A stretch of 64,000 nucleotides of DNA from Rhodanobacter sp. FW104-R8. GTDB lineage: Bacteria; Pseudomonadota; Gammaproteobacteria; Xanthomonadales; Rhodanobacteraceae. Where the stretch lies: contig NZ_LVJR01000023.1 of the NCBI RefSeq assembly GCF_001617365.1, positions 52,989-116,988 of the forward strand, written 5' to 3'. The notes under the pieces were generated by a model, which saw nothing but the letters and a program-made list of their open reading frames with translations, was not told where the DNA came from and did not search any database. Positions within the stretch are counted from its first letter, which is position 1. Every line of letters begins with the position of its first letter. Below, piece after piece: positions 24,795-35,091 of the stretch. The position numbers and the translations under genes are program-made.

Positions 24795-25807
24795 CCGAAC
24801 ATGGCCTGCATCGCCAGGCTGTTCGGCCGCTCGATCACGCCGCGCTCGGTCACGATGGCGTCGATCAGCTCCGCCGGCGTCACGTCGAACACCGGGTTCC
24901 AGGCCTGCGCGCCCTCGACCACGACGCGGCGGCCGGCGGCGTTGAGCAACTCGGCGGGGTCACGCAGCTCGATCTCGATTTCCTCGCCGCTGCCGGTGGC
25001 CATGTCGACGGTGGAGGATGGCGCCACCACCATGAATTTCACGCCGTGGTACTTCGCAGCGATCGCCAGCTGGTAGGTGCCAATCTTGTTCGCGGTATCG
25101 CCGTTCGCGGCGATCCGGTCGGCGCCCACGATCACCCACTGCACCGCGCCGGATTTCATCAGGTGCGCGGCGGCGGAATCGGCGATCAGCCGGGCCGGGA
25201 TGCCGTCGCGCACCAGCTCCCACATGGTCAGCCGCGCGCCTTGCTGCCACGGCCGGGTTTCGCCGGCGTAGACCCGCGCGATCCGCGCCGCCGCCACGCC
25301 GGCGCGGATCACGCCCAGCGCGGTGCCATAGCCGGCAGTGGCCAGCGAGCCGGTGTTGCAATGGGTCAGCACGCCCGAACCGGATGAAATCAGGCCGGCA
25401 CCCAGCTCGCCCATCCGCCGGTTCGCCGCCAGGTCCTCGTCCTGGATCGCCTGCGCCTCGCGCAGCAGCGCGCCCTCATCGGCGCCGGCCGCGATGCGCC
25501 GCTTCATCCGGTCCAGCGCCCACATCAGGTTCACCGCGGTGGGACGCGCGGCGCGCAGCGTGGCCAGTACCGGCTCCAGCGGCACGCCCTGCTGCGCCGC
25601 CATCGCCACGCCCCACGCGGCGGCAATGCCGATCGCCGGGGCGCCGCGCACGGCCAGGTCGCGGATCGCCTGGGTGACCTGCGCCGCGTCACGGCAGTCG
25701 ATCCAGCGTTCCTCGCCGGGCAGCAGGCGCTGGTCGAGCAGGCGCAGGTGATCGCCCTGCCACTGCACGGCGCGGATGGAATCGTGGGTGTCGGTGGATG
25801 CGGTCAT
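24791..25807 (-). CDS. mtnA: S-methyl-5-thioribose-1-phosphate isomerase MtnA
   Basis: It isomerises the aldose MTR-1-P to the ketose MTRu-1-P in the methionine salvage pathway. The 338-residue protein shows [13 protein letters not shown] near residue 52, the catalytic Cys in [18 protein letters not shown] near residue 160, the catalytic Asp in [18 protein letters not shown] near residue 240, and VVAPSSTVD. The related eIF2B-like fold is shared, but these motifs favour MtnA. No other mtn genes are in the window. Confidence 0.93.
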   Translation of the reverse strand: MTASTDTHDSIRAVQWQGDHLRLLDQRLLPGEERWIDCRDAAQVTQAIRDLAVRGAPAIGIAAAWGVAMAAQQGVPLEPVLATLRAARPTAVNLMWALDRMKRRIAAGADEGALLREAQAIQDEDLAANRRMGELGAGLISSGSGVLTHCNTGSLATAGYGTALGVIRAGVAAARIARVYAGETRPWQQGARLTMWELVRDGIPARLIADSAAAHLMKSGAVQWVIVGADRIAANGDTANKIGTYQLAIAAKYHGVKFMVVAPSSTVDMATGSGEEIEIELRDPAELLNAAGRRVVVEGAQAWNPVFDVTPAELIDAIVTERGVIERPNSLAMQAMFG

Positions 25808-25819
25808 CCGTCCATTATC

Positions 25820-25850
25820 GCCTGCCGCGTGCGTATTTCACACGGCAGGC
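25820..25850. terminator. Hairpin between phaC and mtnA
   Basis: An 8-bp stem (gcctgccg/cggcaggc) with a 15-nt loop lies 9 nt after the phaC stop. There is no T-run; this is terminator-like at best. Confidence 0.35.
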
Positions 25851-25859
25851 GAGGACGGT

Positions 25860-26927
25860 TCAGTCGCGCTGGCGCAGCCACTGGTGGATCGCCGGCGGCA
25901 CCTCGCGCTGTGCGCGGCCCGACACGTAGATGCCGATGTGGCCGCCCTTGAACGCCAGCTGGGTGTAGTCGGTGCTGCCGACGTGCTTGCCCAGCGCGCG
26001 CGACGCGTCCGGCGGCACCAGGTGATCCTGCTCGGCGAAAATGTTCAGCACCGGCTGGGTGATCATGCCCAGATCGACTGTCTGGCCGCCGATCTCCAGC
26101 GTGCCCTTGACCAGCTTGTTGCCCTGGTAGAAATCCTTGATGAACTGGCGGAACGCTTCGCCGGCCTGGTCGGGCGAGTCGAAGATCCAGCGTTCCATGC
26201 GCAGGAAGTTCTCCAGTTCGACCGGGTTGTCGAGGATGTCGACCAGGCCGATGTATTTCTGCTGGTTCAGCCGCAACGGCTTGAGCGTGAGGTAGACGTA
26301 GTTCATCAGCCCGGCCGGGATGTTGCCCATGGCGTCGACGAACAGGTCCACGTCCATGTTGCGGCACCAGCTCGACAGCATGTTGTCCGGCGTGTGGAAA
26401 TCCACCGGGGTGACCATCGTGACCAGGTTCTTCACCTTGCCCGGGTGCAGCGCGGTGTAGCACAGCGAGAACGCGCCGCCCTGGCAGATGCCGAGCAGGT
26501 TGATCGCCTCCAGCCCGTGGCGCTCGCGCACCGCATCCACGCAGCGGTCGAGGTAGCCGTTGAGGTAGTCGTCCAGTGTCAGCCAGCGATCGGCGCCGTC
26601 GGGATAGCCCCAATCGATCAGGTAGACGTCCTCGCCTTGCGCCAGCAGGTTGCGCACCATCGAGCGGTCGGCCTGCAGGTCGGTCATCCACACCGTGTTG
26701 ACCAGCGCGTAGACGATCAGCAGCGGAGTCTTCGCGGTCGCCCTGCCGTGGCCGGTGAAGTGCCATACCTTCAGCTTGTCCTCGCTGTAGACCAGCTCGC
26801 GCGGGGTGTTCGCGTACTCGGGCTCGCGCATGTCGCGCAAGTGGCCCATGCCGGCGGCGAGCTTGCGCTGGAACGTGGCGATGTCGGCCAGCATCCTGGC
26901 CGGGTCGATGCGCAATGGCGTTTGCAT
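25860..26927 (-). CDS. phaC: Class III poly(3-hydroxyalkanoate) synthase subunit PhaC
   Basis: This is the catalytic subunit polymerising hydroxyacyl-CoA into PHA granules. The 355 residues match class III enzymes, which are shorter than class I. The lipase-like box GICQGG holds nucleophile Cys148; the Asp (QDHLVPPD) and His (GGHIGIYVSG) of the triad follow. The start ATG 26927 has AAGGAG upstream, and the frame upstream of it belongs to phaE. It lies 11 bp after phaE, forming the obligate PhaE-PhaC pair. No phaA/phaB genes lie nearby. Confidence 0.95.
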   Translation of the reverse strand: MQTPLRIDPARMLADIATFQRKLAAGMGHLRDMREPEYANTPRELVYSEDKLKVWHFTGHGRATAKTPLLIVYALVNTVWMTDLQADRSMVRNLLAQGEDVYLIDWGYPDGADRWLTLDDYLNGYLDRCVDAVRERHGLEAINLLGICQGGAFSLCYTALHPGKVKNLVTMVTPVDFHTPDNMLSSWCRNMDVDLFVDAMGNIPAGLMNYVYLTLKPLRLNQQKYIGLVDILDNPVELENFLRMERWIFDSPDQAGEAFRQFIKDFYQGNKLVKGTLEIGGQTVDLGMITQPVLNIFAEQDHLVPPDASRALGKHVGSTDYTQLAFKGGHIGIYVSGRAQREVPPAIHQWLRQRD

Positions 26928-26938
26928 CGCGGGTCTCC

Positions 26939-27913
26939 TTACTGGTGCTGGCGCTGGCTGTGGCCGGACGCAGCGGCCGGCTTGCGCGCCGCTTTGGCCG
27001 GCGCCTTCTTCGCCGCCACCGCGGGCCTGGCCGGCGCGGCCTTGCTCACTGCGGGTACCGCTGCCCGATTCTCGGCGAGCTGGCGCTTCAGCGCCGCCAG
27101 CTCGCGGCGCATGGCCTGCAATCGTTCGCCGAGGCTGGACACTTCGCTGCGCGTCGGCACGCCGAGCTGCTGGCAGAGCTGCTCGGTCTGCTGTTGCTGC
27201 AGTTTGCGCACGCGCATCTGCGCATTGACCATCTCGCCGTAGGCTTCGCGGAACTCGTCGGACAGCGCGATCTCGGCATAGGCTTCTTCCGAGGCGTCCA
27301 CCCAGAGGTCGTACAGCCCCTTCAGCGAATCGATCTGGCGGCCCGGCTCGGCATGCCGGGCCAGTCGGTCCTGCAGGCGTTGCATGCCCTGCGTGTTGGC
27401 GCGCTGGATCAGCTCCTGGTACCGGGCGGAAGCCTGCATCGCTTCCAGCAACGCGGCGGTCAGGGCCTGCTGCTGCATCTGCTGCTCGCGGTTGAGGCCG
27501 AACGCCGGGGTCGGCCCGTGCGCACCCGGCAGGTCGCCGAAACCGCTGTGCTGGGCTGCCTGCATCCACGATTGCCACTGCCGCGCGAAGCCTTCCGCGC
27601 CGGCGCTGTCGATGCCGCCGAACGCCTGCGCGAACGGCTGGCTGGCACTGCCGAACATCTGCTGCAGCTGCTGGCGCCAGTCGCTGCCCGGCTGCGGGGC
27701 GGTGCCGCCGGCAGCGGCCGCCTGCATCCAGTCGAAGTACCCCTTCAGGCCGGCCAGCGTACGCTCCAGCATGTCGTTGCCGGCAACCGGTGCCGGCGGC
27801 GGGGCGAACGGATTCGCCGCGGGCTGCGGCTGGAACTGGCGCGCCCAGGCATCCCACGACTGCTGCGCCAGCGCCTGGTAGTCCCTGATGAAATCATTGG
27901 CCGGGTCGGTCAT
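26939..27913 (-). CDS. phaE: Class III PHA synthase subunit PhaE
   Basis: This is the non-catalytic partner required by class III PhaC for full activity. The 324 residues include a Gln/Ala-rich N-terminal half and the conserved segment [40 protein letters not shown] near residue 200-240. A coiled-coil-like [19 protein letters not shown] and a Lys/Ala/Pro tail ([16 protein letters not shown]) reminiscent of DNA- or granule-binding phasins follow. The ATG at 27913 gives the family N-terminus [15 protein letters not shown]; upstream codons do not. Confidence 0.9.
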   Translation of the reverse strand: MTDPANDFIRDYQALAQQSWDAWARQFQPQPAANPFAPPPAPVAGNDMLERTLAGLKGYFDWMQAAAAGGTAPQPGSDWRQQLQQMFGSASQPFAQAFGGIDSAGAEGFARQWQSWMQAAQHSGFGDLPGAHGPTPAFGLNREQQMQQQALTAALLEAMQASARYQELIQRANTQGMQRLQDRLARHAEPGRQIDSLKGLYDLWVDASEEAYAEIALSDEFREAYGEMVNAQMRVRKLQQQQTEQLCQQLGVPTRSEVSSLGERLQAMRRELAALKRQLAENRAAVPAVSKAAPARPAVAAKKAPAKAARKPAAASGHSQRQHQ

Positions 27914-27980
27914 CGGTGCATCCTCGCGCAAGGTTCCACGGCATCCTAGCAAAAGCCCGTTGCACAAAATCATCGGCGCC

Positions 27981-28017
27981 AAAACGCACGAGGCCCGGCA
28001 TGGGCCGGGCCTCGTGG
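27981..28017 (-). terminator. Intrinsic terminator of pnp
   Basis: A 13-bp stem (cacgaggcccggc/gccgggcctcgtg) with a 4-nt loop is followed on the minus strand by GTTTTGG. It lies 20 nt after the pnp stop, closing the long rimP-to-pnp unit. Confidence 0.8.
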
Positions 28018-28036
28018 AATCGCCTTGTCCGGAAAC

Positions 28037-30142
<2,106 letters not shown>

Positions 30143-30161
30143 GTTGATTTCCTGCCTTTTT

Positions 30162-30217
30162 GAAGAGTGCGGCCATGGATGGCCACCTCTTGATCTTCGC
30201 GTTCAATGACGAACGCA
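30162..30217 (+). repeat. Paired-hairpin repeat unit C1 (rpsO/pnp gap, antisense)
   Basis: Hairpin 1 is gcggcc-ATGGAT-ggccac (30169-30186) with one stem mismatch. Hairpin 2 is gcgttc-AATGAC-gaacgc (30199-30216), a perfect stem whose loop has lost GGA. The orientation is opposite to rpsO and pnp. Confidence 0.8.
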
Positions 30218-30225
30218 ATGGCTGA

Positions 30226-30281
30226 ATTAGTGCGGCCACGGGTGGCCGCTCCTTGATTCTCGCGTTCGTGGACGAACGCAG
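30226..30281 (+). repeat. Paired-hairpin repeat unit C2 (rpsO/pnp gap, antisense)
   Basis: Hairpin 1 is gcggcc-ACGGGT-ggccgc (30232-30249) and hairpin 2 is gcgttc-GTGGAC-gaacgc (30262-30279). Both stems are perfect; one loop lacks GGA and the other lacks the first A. It is a direct tandem repeat of C1. Confidence 0.82.
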
Positions 30282-30284
30282 GGA

Positions 30285-30554
30285 TCACCGACGCAGGCCG
30301 AGGCGTTCGATCAGGGTCTGATAGCGCGCAAGATCGCGATCCTTCAGATAGCTGAGCAGGCGCTTGCGCTGGTTGACCAGCTTCAGCAGGCCACGGCGGG
30401 AGTGATGGTCCTGCTTGTGTTCCTTGAAGTGGCCGGTGAGATGGTCGATGCGGGCGGACAGCAGCGCCACCTGGACTTCGGTCGAACCGGTGTCGTTCGG
30501 CACGCGGCCGAAATCAGCAATGATCTTGCCGGTCTGTTCTGCGGTAAGGGACAT
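30285..30554 (-). CDS. rpsO: 30S ribosomal protein S15
   Basis: This primary 16S rRNA-binding protein of the platform is 89 residues long, the exact family length. Its motifs include [22 protein letters not shown] and [24 protein letters not shown] 30554 ([10 protein letters not shown]) is chosen; an upstream frame to 30602 overlaps a large palindrome. In E. coli S15 represses its own translation through a leader pseudoknot; here the leader is dominated by a 48-bp perfect palindrome instead. Confidence 0.97.
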   Translation of the reverse strand: MSLTAEQTGKIIADFGRVPNDTGSTEVQVALLSARIDHLTGHFKEHKQDHHSRRGLLKLVNQRKRLLSYLKDRDLARYQTLIERLGLRR

Positions 30555-30580
30555 GGATATGCGTTTCCTTGGAAGGCGAT

Positions 30581-30628
30581 GCGAAGCTTGCGCTTGCGTC
30601 ATCGCGATGACGCAAGCGCAAGCTTCGC
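30581..30628. repeat. 48-bp perfect palindrome upstream of rpsO
   Basis: The left arm 30581-30604 (gcgaagcttgcgcttgcgtc, then atcg) is the exact reverse complement of 30605-30628. It has no spacer and no T-run. It sits 27 nt upstream of the rpsO start and would form a very stable hairpin in the truB-rpsO transcript. Confidence 0.9.
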
Positions 30629-30720
30629 CTAGTTGAATGAAAGCGTTGAAATAACTTGTCTATTCTACTGATGGGAGCGGTGTTACAACAAGTGCGACGC
30701 GGGCAAACCTTGCGAATTCG

Positions 30721-31647
30721 TCAATCCGGCGGAAGGTTGAAGCCGCGCAGGATGCGGGCACGCCCCTCGGCGTCGGGTTCCAACAACGCCAGCAACGCGC
30801 CATCGCTGGCGTACGCCACGCAGCGCCCGGCTTCCGGCAGGCCCGACAGGGTAATCTGCTGGCCGCGCGAGATCGCCATGCTCTGCGTCTCATCGAGCCG
30901 CAATACCGGCAAATCGGACAGGCCGGCCGAGACCGGCAGCAGCCATGCCAGCAAGGCCTCGTCGCCCTGCTCCGCCGCCTGCTCCAGCTGCGCCAGGGTC
31001 ACCATCCGCGGCTCGCGGAACGGTTCGACCCAGATCCGGCGCAGCGCGGTCAGGTGGGCGCCGCAGCCCAGATCCTCGCCCAGGTCCACCGCCAGCGAAC
31101 GGACGTAGGTGCCCGAACCGCACTCCACCAGCAACTGCAGCGTGTCATCGGTGCGCGCCAGCAACTCCAGCCGGTACACATCCACTTCACGCGGCGCCAC
31201 CTCGACGGTTTCGCCGCGCCGCGCCTTGGCATACAGCCGTTCGCCGCCCCGCTTCAGCGCGGAGTACATCGGCGGCACCTGCAGGATGCGGCCGCGCAAT
31301 CTGGCCAGCGCCGCCTCGATCGCGGCAGCATCGAGCGGCGGCAGCGGGCGTTGCTGAACGAGCTCGCCCTCGCTGTCGGCCGTATCCGTGGTGAGGCCGA
31401 GCCGGCACTCGGCCAGATAGGCCTTGCGTGCCCCCAGCAGGCTGCCGGCCAGCTTGGTCGCCTCGCCGAAGCACAGCGGCAGCAGGCCGGTGGCCAGCGG
31501 ATCGAGCGCGCCGGTATGGCCGCCCTTGGACGCGCGCAGCAGCCGGCGCACGGCCTGCAGCGCCTGGTTGGAGCTCAGGCCCAGCGGCTTGTCGAGCAGC
31601 ACGATGCCGTGCAGATCACGGAACTGGATGCGCGGCGGACGGCTCAT
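30721..31647 (-). CDS. truB: tRNA pseudouridine(55) synthase TruB
   Basis: It makes pseudouridine 55 in the T-loop of tRNAs. The 308-residue protein has HGIVLLDKPLGLSSNQAL near residue 13, the catalytic Asp in GGHTGALDPLATGLLP near residue 45, and the C-terminal PUA domain (ISRGQQITL). The ATG at 31647 is preferred; a TTG at 31665 is also in frame, closer to rbfA. Order rbfA-truB-rpsO-pnp is conserved in gammaproteobacteria. Confidence 0.95.
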   Translation of the reverse strand: MSRPPRIQFRDLHGIVLLDKPLGLSSNQALQAVRRLLRASKGGHTGALDPLATGLLPLCFGEATKLAGSLLGARKAYLAECRLGLTTDTADSEGELVQQRPLPPLDAAAIEAALARLRGRILQVPPMYSALKRGGERLYAKARRGETVEVAPREVDVYRLELLARTDDTLQLLVECGSGTYVRSLAVDLGEDLGCGAHLTALRRIWVEPFREPRMVTLAQLEQAAEQGDEALLAWLLPVSAGLSDLPVLRLDETQSMAISRGQQITLSGLPEAGRCVAYASDGALLALLEPDAEGRARILRGFNLPPD

Positions 31648-31675
31648 CGGCTCGGCGGTGCCCAATGGCTGCGGT

Positions 31676-32059
31676 TCAACCCTGCTTGCCGCCGTCCGGC
31701 GGCGCCAGGTCCCGCGCCTGCTGACGCAGCAGCGACTCGATGCGCTCGCCTTTGTCGACCGAATCGTCGTACTTGAATTTCAGCTCCGGCACCCGCCGCA
31801 TGCGCATGCCGCTGTGCGCCAGCGCGTGGCGGATCTCGTGGCTCATCTCGTTGAGCGCCTTCACCGCCGGCAACCCCTGCTCGGGAAGCATGGTGGTCAC
31901 CCACACCGTGGCCCAGTCCAGGTCACGGGTAATTTCCACGTCGCACACGCTGGTCGACGGCAAGCCGTGGTCGCGCACGGCCGCATGCACCAGCAAGCCC
32001 AGCTCGCGGCGCAGTTCGGCACCAATGCGGTCGGTACGTTTGAAATCGCGGGAGGGCAT
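31676..32059 (-). CDS. rbfA: Ribosome-binding factor A
   Basis: This is a KH-like 30S maturation and cold-adaptation factor. The 127-residue protein starts MPSRDFKRTDRIGAELRREL and carries the RbfA core VTTMLPEQGLPAVKALNEMSHEIRHALA and VPELKFKYDDSVDKGERI. The ATG at 32059 gives the family start; the open frame to 32125 runs through an inverted repeat. It is downstream of infB as in E. coli. Confidence 0.95.
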   Translation of the reverse strand: MPSRDFKRTDRIGAELRRELGLLVHAAVRDHGLPSTSVCDVEITRDLDWATVWVTTMLPEQGLPAVKALNEMSHEIRHALAHSGMRMRRVPELKFKYDDSVDKGERIESLLRQQARDLAPPDGGKQG

Positions 32060-32085
32060 GAAAAAAACCTGAGTAGTGAGTGATG

Positions 32086-32136
32086 AGGAGTGAGAAACGA
32101 GAGAGCGCGTTTGCGCTTCTCTCATTTCTCACTCCT
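32086..32136. repeat. Imperfect 23-bp purine-rich inverted repeat between infB and rbfA
   Basis: The arms aggagtgagaaacgagag (continuing agcgc, 32086-32108) and 32113-32136 pair with one wobble and one bulge around a 4-nt loop. The gap also holds scattered GAGTGA words at 32071-32090 and CTCGTTTCT at 32142-32150. It would form a long hairpin upstream of rbfA, probably a transcript-stabilising or processing element, or a Xanthomonad-type intergenic repeat. Confidence 0.75.
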
Positions 32137-32153
32137 GCCCACTCGTTTCTGCT

Positions 32154-34961
32154 TTAGAGCGTACGCGCCACTTCGGTGCGTTCGAAGCACTCGATCTGGT
32201 CGCCCGGCTTGACGTCGTTGTACTGCTTCACGGCAATGCCGCATTCCATGCCGGCGCGCACCTCGTCGACCAGGTCCTTGAAGCGGCGCAGCGATTCCAG
32301 CTCACCCTCGAAGATCACCACGTGGTCGCGCAGCACGCGGATCGGCTTGCTGCGCTTGACCACGCCCTCGGTGACCATGCAGCCGGCCACGGCGCCGAAC
32401 TTCGAGCTGCGGAACACGTCGCGCACCTCGGCGGTGCCGATGATGTCCTCGCGCACTTCCATGCCGAGCAGGCCGGTGGCCGCCTGGGTCACCTGATCGA
32501 TCACGTCGTAGATGATCGAGAAGTAGCGCACATCCACAGCGTTCGTCTCGATCACCTTGCGCGCCGAAGCATCGGCACGCACGTTGAAGCCGATCACCAG
32601 CGCCTTCGAAGCAGCCGCCAAAGTGGCGTCGGACTCGGTGATGCCACCGACGCCGGAAGCCACCACGTTGACCCTGACCCGGTCGTTGCCGATCTGGGTC
32701 AGCGACTCGCGCAAAGCCTCGACCGAGCCCTGCACGTCGCCCTTGACCAGGATGTTGAGCGTCTGCTGCTCCACGCCCTGGCCCATCTTGGCGATGATGT
32801 CCTCGAGCCGGTTGCTCTTGCTGACCATCCGCGTCTCGCGCCGCTTGAGTTGGCGCTCCTCGGCGACCTCGCGGGCCAGCCGCTCGTCCTCGACAGCGAC
32901 GAAATCGTCGCCGGTTTCCGGCACGCCGGACAGGCCGAGCACCTGCACCGGGATCGACGGGCCGGCTTCGGCCACCTGCTTGCCGGTTTCATCGATCAGC
33001 GCGCGCATGCGGCCGTATTCGACACCGCAGACCACGAAATCGCCCTTGCGCAGCGTGCCTTGCTGCACCAGTACCGTCGCGACGGGGCCGCGACCACGAT
33101 CCAGGCTGGATTCGATCACCACGCCGGAAGCGCGGCCATCGGCCACGGCCTTCAGCTCCATCACTTCGGCCTGCACCGAGATCGCATCGAGCAGATCCTC
33201 GACACCCGCGCCGGTCTTGGCCGATACCGGTATGAACTGCACGTCGCCGCCCCAGTCTTCCGGCACGACTTCGTGCTGCACCAGGCCCTGCTTGACGTTG
33301 TCCGGGTTGGCGCCGTCCTTGTCCATCTTGTTGACCGCGACGATCAGCGGCACCTTGGCGGCGCGCGCATGCTTCACCGCTTCCACCGTCTGCGGCATCA
33401 CGCCGTCGTCGGCGGCCACCACCAGCACCACGATGTCGGTCGACTGCGCGCCGCGGGCGCGCATCGAGGTGAAGGCGGCATGGCCGGGGGTATCCAGGAA
33501 CGTGATGACGCCCCTGGAAGTCTCCACGTGATAGGCGCCGATGTGCTGGGTGATGCCGCCGGCTTCGCCGGAAGCAACCTTGGTGCGGCGGATGTAATCG
33601 AGCAGCGAGGTCTTGCCGTGGTCGACGTGGCCCATGATCGTCACTACCGGCGGCCGCGTGACCTTTTCGCCCTCCAGTTCGATGTTCTGGGTATGCGCCG
33701 CCAGCGTCTCCTCGGCGTTGTTCTGGTTGTCGGCCACCGGCGTGTGGCCGAGTTCCTCGACCACCAGTACGGCAGTGTCGTGGTCGATGGTCTGGTTGAT
33801 GGTCGCCATCACGCCCATCTTGAACAGCGCCTTGACCACCTCGGAGCCCTTGACCGCCATCTTCTGGGCCAGCTCGGCGACGATGTTGGTATCGCTCACG
33901 ACCACCTCGCGCACCACCGGTGCGGTCGGCCGCGAGAAGCCGTGCGAGCCGGTCGGTGCGCTGCCGCCGCCACGCGGCGAAAGCTCGCGGCCGCCGCCGC
34001 GGGCCGCCTTGCCGCGCTTGCCGCTGGAAGAACGGCGGGCGCGGTCGGCCTCGCTGAGATGCATCTGGCCGCCGGCGAAACGCTTGCTGGCGCTCTCGCG
34101 CCCTTCCTTGTCCCCGGCAATGTCGTTGCGTTCGCGTGGATGCTTGGACTTGCCGCGACCGCCTTCGGCCGCGGCAGCCGCGGTCCCGTCACCCGCGGCG
34201 GGACGCACGGCCGGAGCGGCCGCAGCGGCAGGCGCCGCGACCGGCTTGACCAGCTTCTCGCGCTTGCGCGGTTCATGGATGCGCGGAAGGATCATGCCCA
34301 GCTCGCGCTGGTCGATCCGCTGGACCGATGCGTCCGCCTCGCCACCCGCGCTTGCCGGCGCCGCCTCGGCAGCCGGCGTCTCCACTGCCGCCGCGACGGG
34401 CTCGGTCGTATCCGGCTCGGCGGTACCGGCTGCCTCGACCTCGATCCGCGCCTTTTCCTCCTGCTGCCGCTCTTCGTCCAGGGCGCGCTGCTGCGCTTCG
34501 ACCTGGCGGCGATGCTCGGCCTCGATCCGCTCGCGTTCTTCCTGCTCGCGCTGCTGCTGCGATTCCTGCAGTTTGCGCACGGCCTCCTCGCGCTCGGGCT
34601 CGACGCTGGCTTCCTCGGCGATCACGCTGCGCTTGACGTAGGTCCGCTTGGCGCGCACCTCGACGTTGACCGTCTTGGCTGCGCCGGTGGCGCCGCGGCC
34701 GCCCGGCGTGGCCACCTTCAATTCGCCGACCGTCCGCCGCTTGAGGGTGATCTGGCGCGGCGCGCTGTCCTCGACCTCCGCGGCGACTCCGCCCTTGCCG
34801 TGCGTGCGGCGCAGGAAGCCCAGCAGCTTCACCTTCTCGGTGCTGCTGATGACCTGCTCCTGGTCGGAGAATTTCATGCCCGCCTCGCCAAGCTGCGTCA
34901 GCAGCCTGTCGACCGGCATGCCCAGCACCTGGGCGAGTTGTTTGATCGTGACGTCCGACAT
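32154..34961 (-). CDS. infB: Translation initiation factor IF-2
   Basis: This GTPase brings initiator tRNA to the 30S subunit. The 935-residue protein has N-terminal IF2-N domains ([20 protein letters not shown]) and a long charged linker with a Glu/Arg/Gln-rich helical stretch around residues 125-180. The GTPase domain has [14 protein letters not shown] near residue 443, DTPGHAAF, and [12 protein letters not shown]; the C-terminal domains then bind fMet-tRNA. It lies between nusA and rbfA in the conserved operon. The 130-bp nusA-infB gap contains an 8-bp hairpin. Confidence 0.97.
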   Translation of the reverse strand: MSDVTIKQLAQVLGMPVDRLLTQLGEAGMKFSDQEQVISSTEKVKLLGFLRRTHGKGGVAAEVEDSAPRQITLKRRTVGELKVATPGGRGATGAAKTVNVEVRAKRTYVKRSVIAEEASVEPEREEAVRKLQESQQQREQEERERIEAEHRRQVEAQQRALDEERQQEEKARIEVEAAGTAEPDTTEPVAAAVETPAAEAAPASAGGEADASVQRIDQRELGMILPRIHEPRKREKLVKPVAAPAAAAAPAVRPAAGDGTAAAAAEGGRGKSKHPRERNDIAGDKEGRESASKRFAGGQMHLSEADRARRSSSGKRGKAARGGGRELSPRGGGSAPTGSHGFSRPTAPVVREVVVSDTNIVAELAQKMAVKGSEVVKALFKMGVMATINQTIDHDTAVLVVEELGHTPVADNQNNAEETLAAHTQNIELEGEKVTRPPVVTIMGHVDHGKTSLLDYIRRTKVASGEAGGITQHIGAYHVETSRGVITFLDTPGHAAFTSMRARGAQSTDIVVLVVAADDGVMPQTVEAVKHARAAKVPLIVAVNKMDKDGANPDNVKQGLVQHEVVPEDWGGDVQFIPVSAKTGAGVEDLLDAISVQAEVMELKAVADGRASGVVIESSLDRGRGPVATVLVQQGTLRKGDFVVCGVEYGRMRALIDETGKQVAEAGPSIPVQVLGLSGVPETGDDFVAVEDERLAREVAEERQLKRRETRMVSKSNRLEDIIAKMGQGVEQQTLNILVKGDVQGSVEALRESLTQIGNDRVRVNVVASGVGGITESDATLAAASKALVIGFNVRADASARKVIETNAVDVRYFSIIYDVIDQVTQAATGLLGMEVREDIIGTAEVRDVFRSSKFGAVAGCMVTEGVVKRSKPIRVLRDHVVIFEGELESLRRFKDLVDEVRAGMECGIAVKQYNDVKPGDQIECFERTEVARTL

Positions 34962-35035
34962 CGTGTTCTTTGCTCCGCCGTTCCCGCGCTTATCATCTGT
35001 GCGGCACCATCTGCACCGCCACCCCCATCCATGGT

Positions 35036-35057
35036 GAAAGGCCCCTCATGGCCTTTC
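35036..35057 (-). terminator. Hairpin in nusA/infB gap
   Basis: An 8-bp stem (gaaaggcc/ggcctttc) with a 6-nt loop lies 34 nt after the nusA stop. There is no T-run, so it may be an internal processing or attenuation site. Confidence 0.4.
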
Positions 35058-35091
35058 TCGGCACGCCCGTCCGGGGCGCCGCCGCCTGCGG

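Noticed and set aside
25860..27857. 665-codon frame suggesting a fused phaE-phaC protein
   Set aside because: The first ~310 codons are out-of-frame translation of phaE; the true phaC starts at 26927 with a good ribosome site.
30160..30285. Tandem units C1-C2 as a mini CRISPR array
   Set aside because: Only two degenerate copies, no unique spacers of constant length, and the same units occur singly elsewhere; no cas genes.
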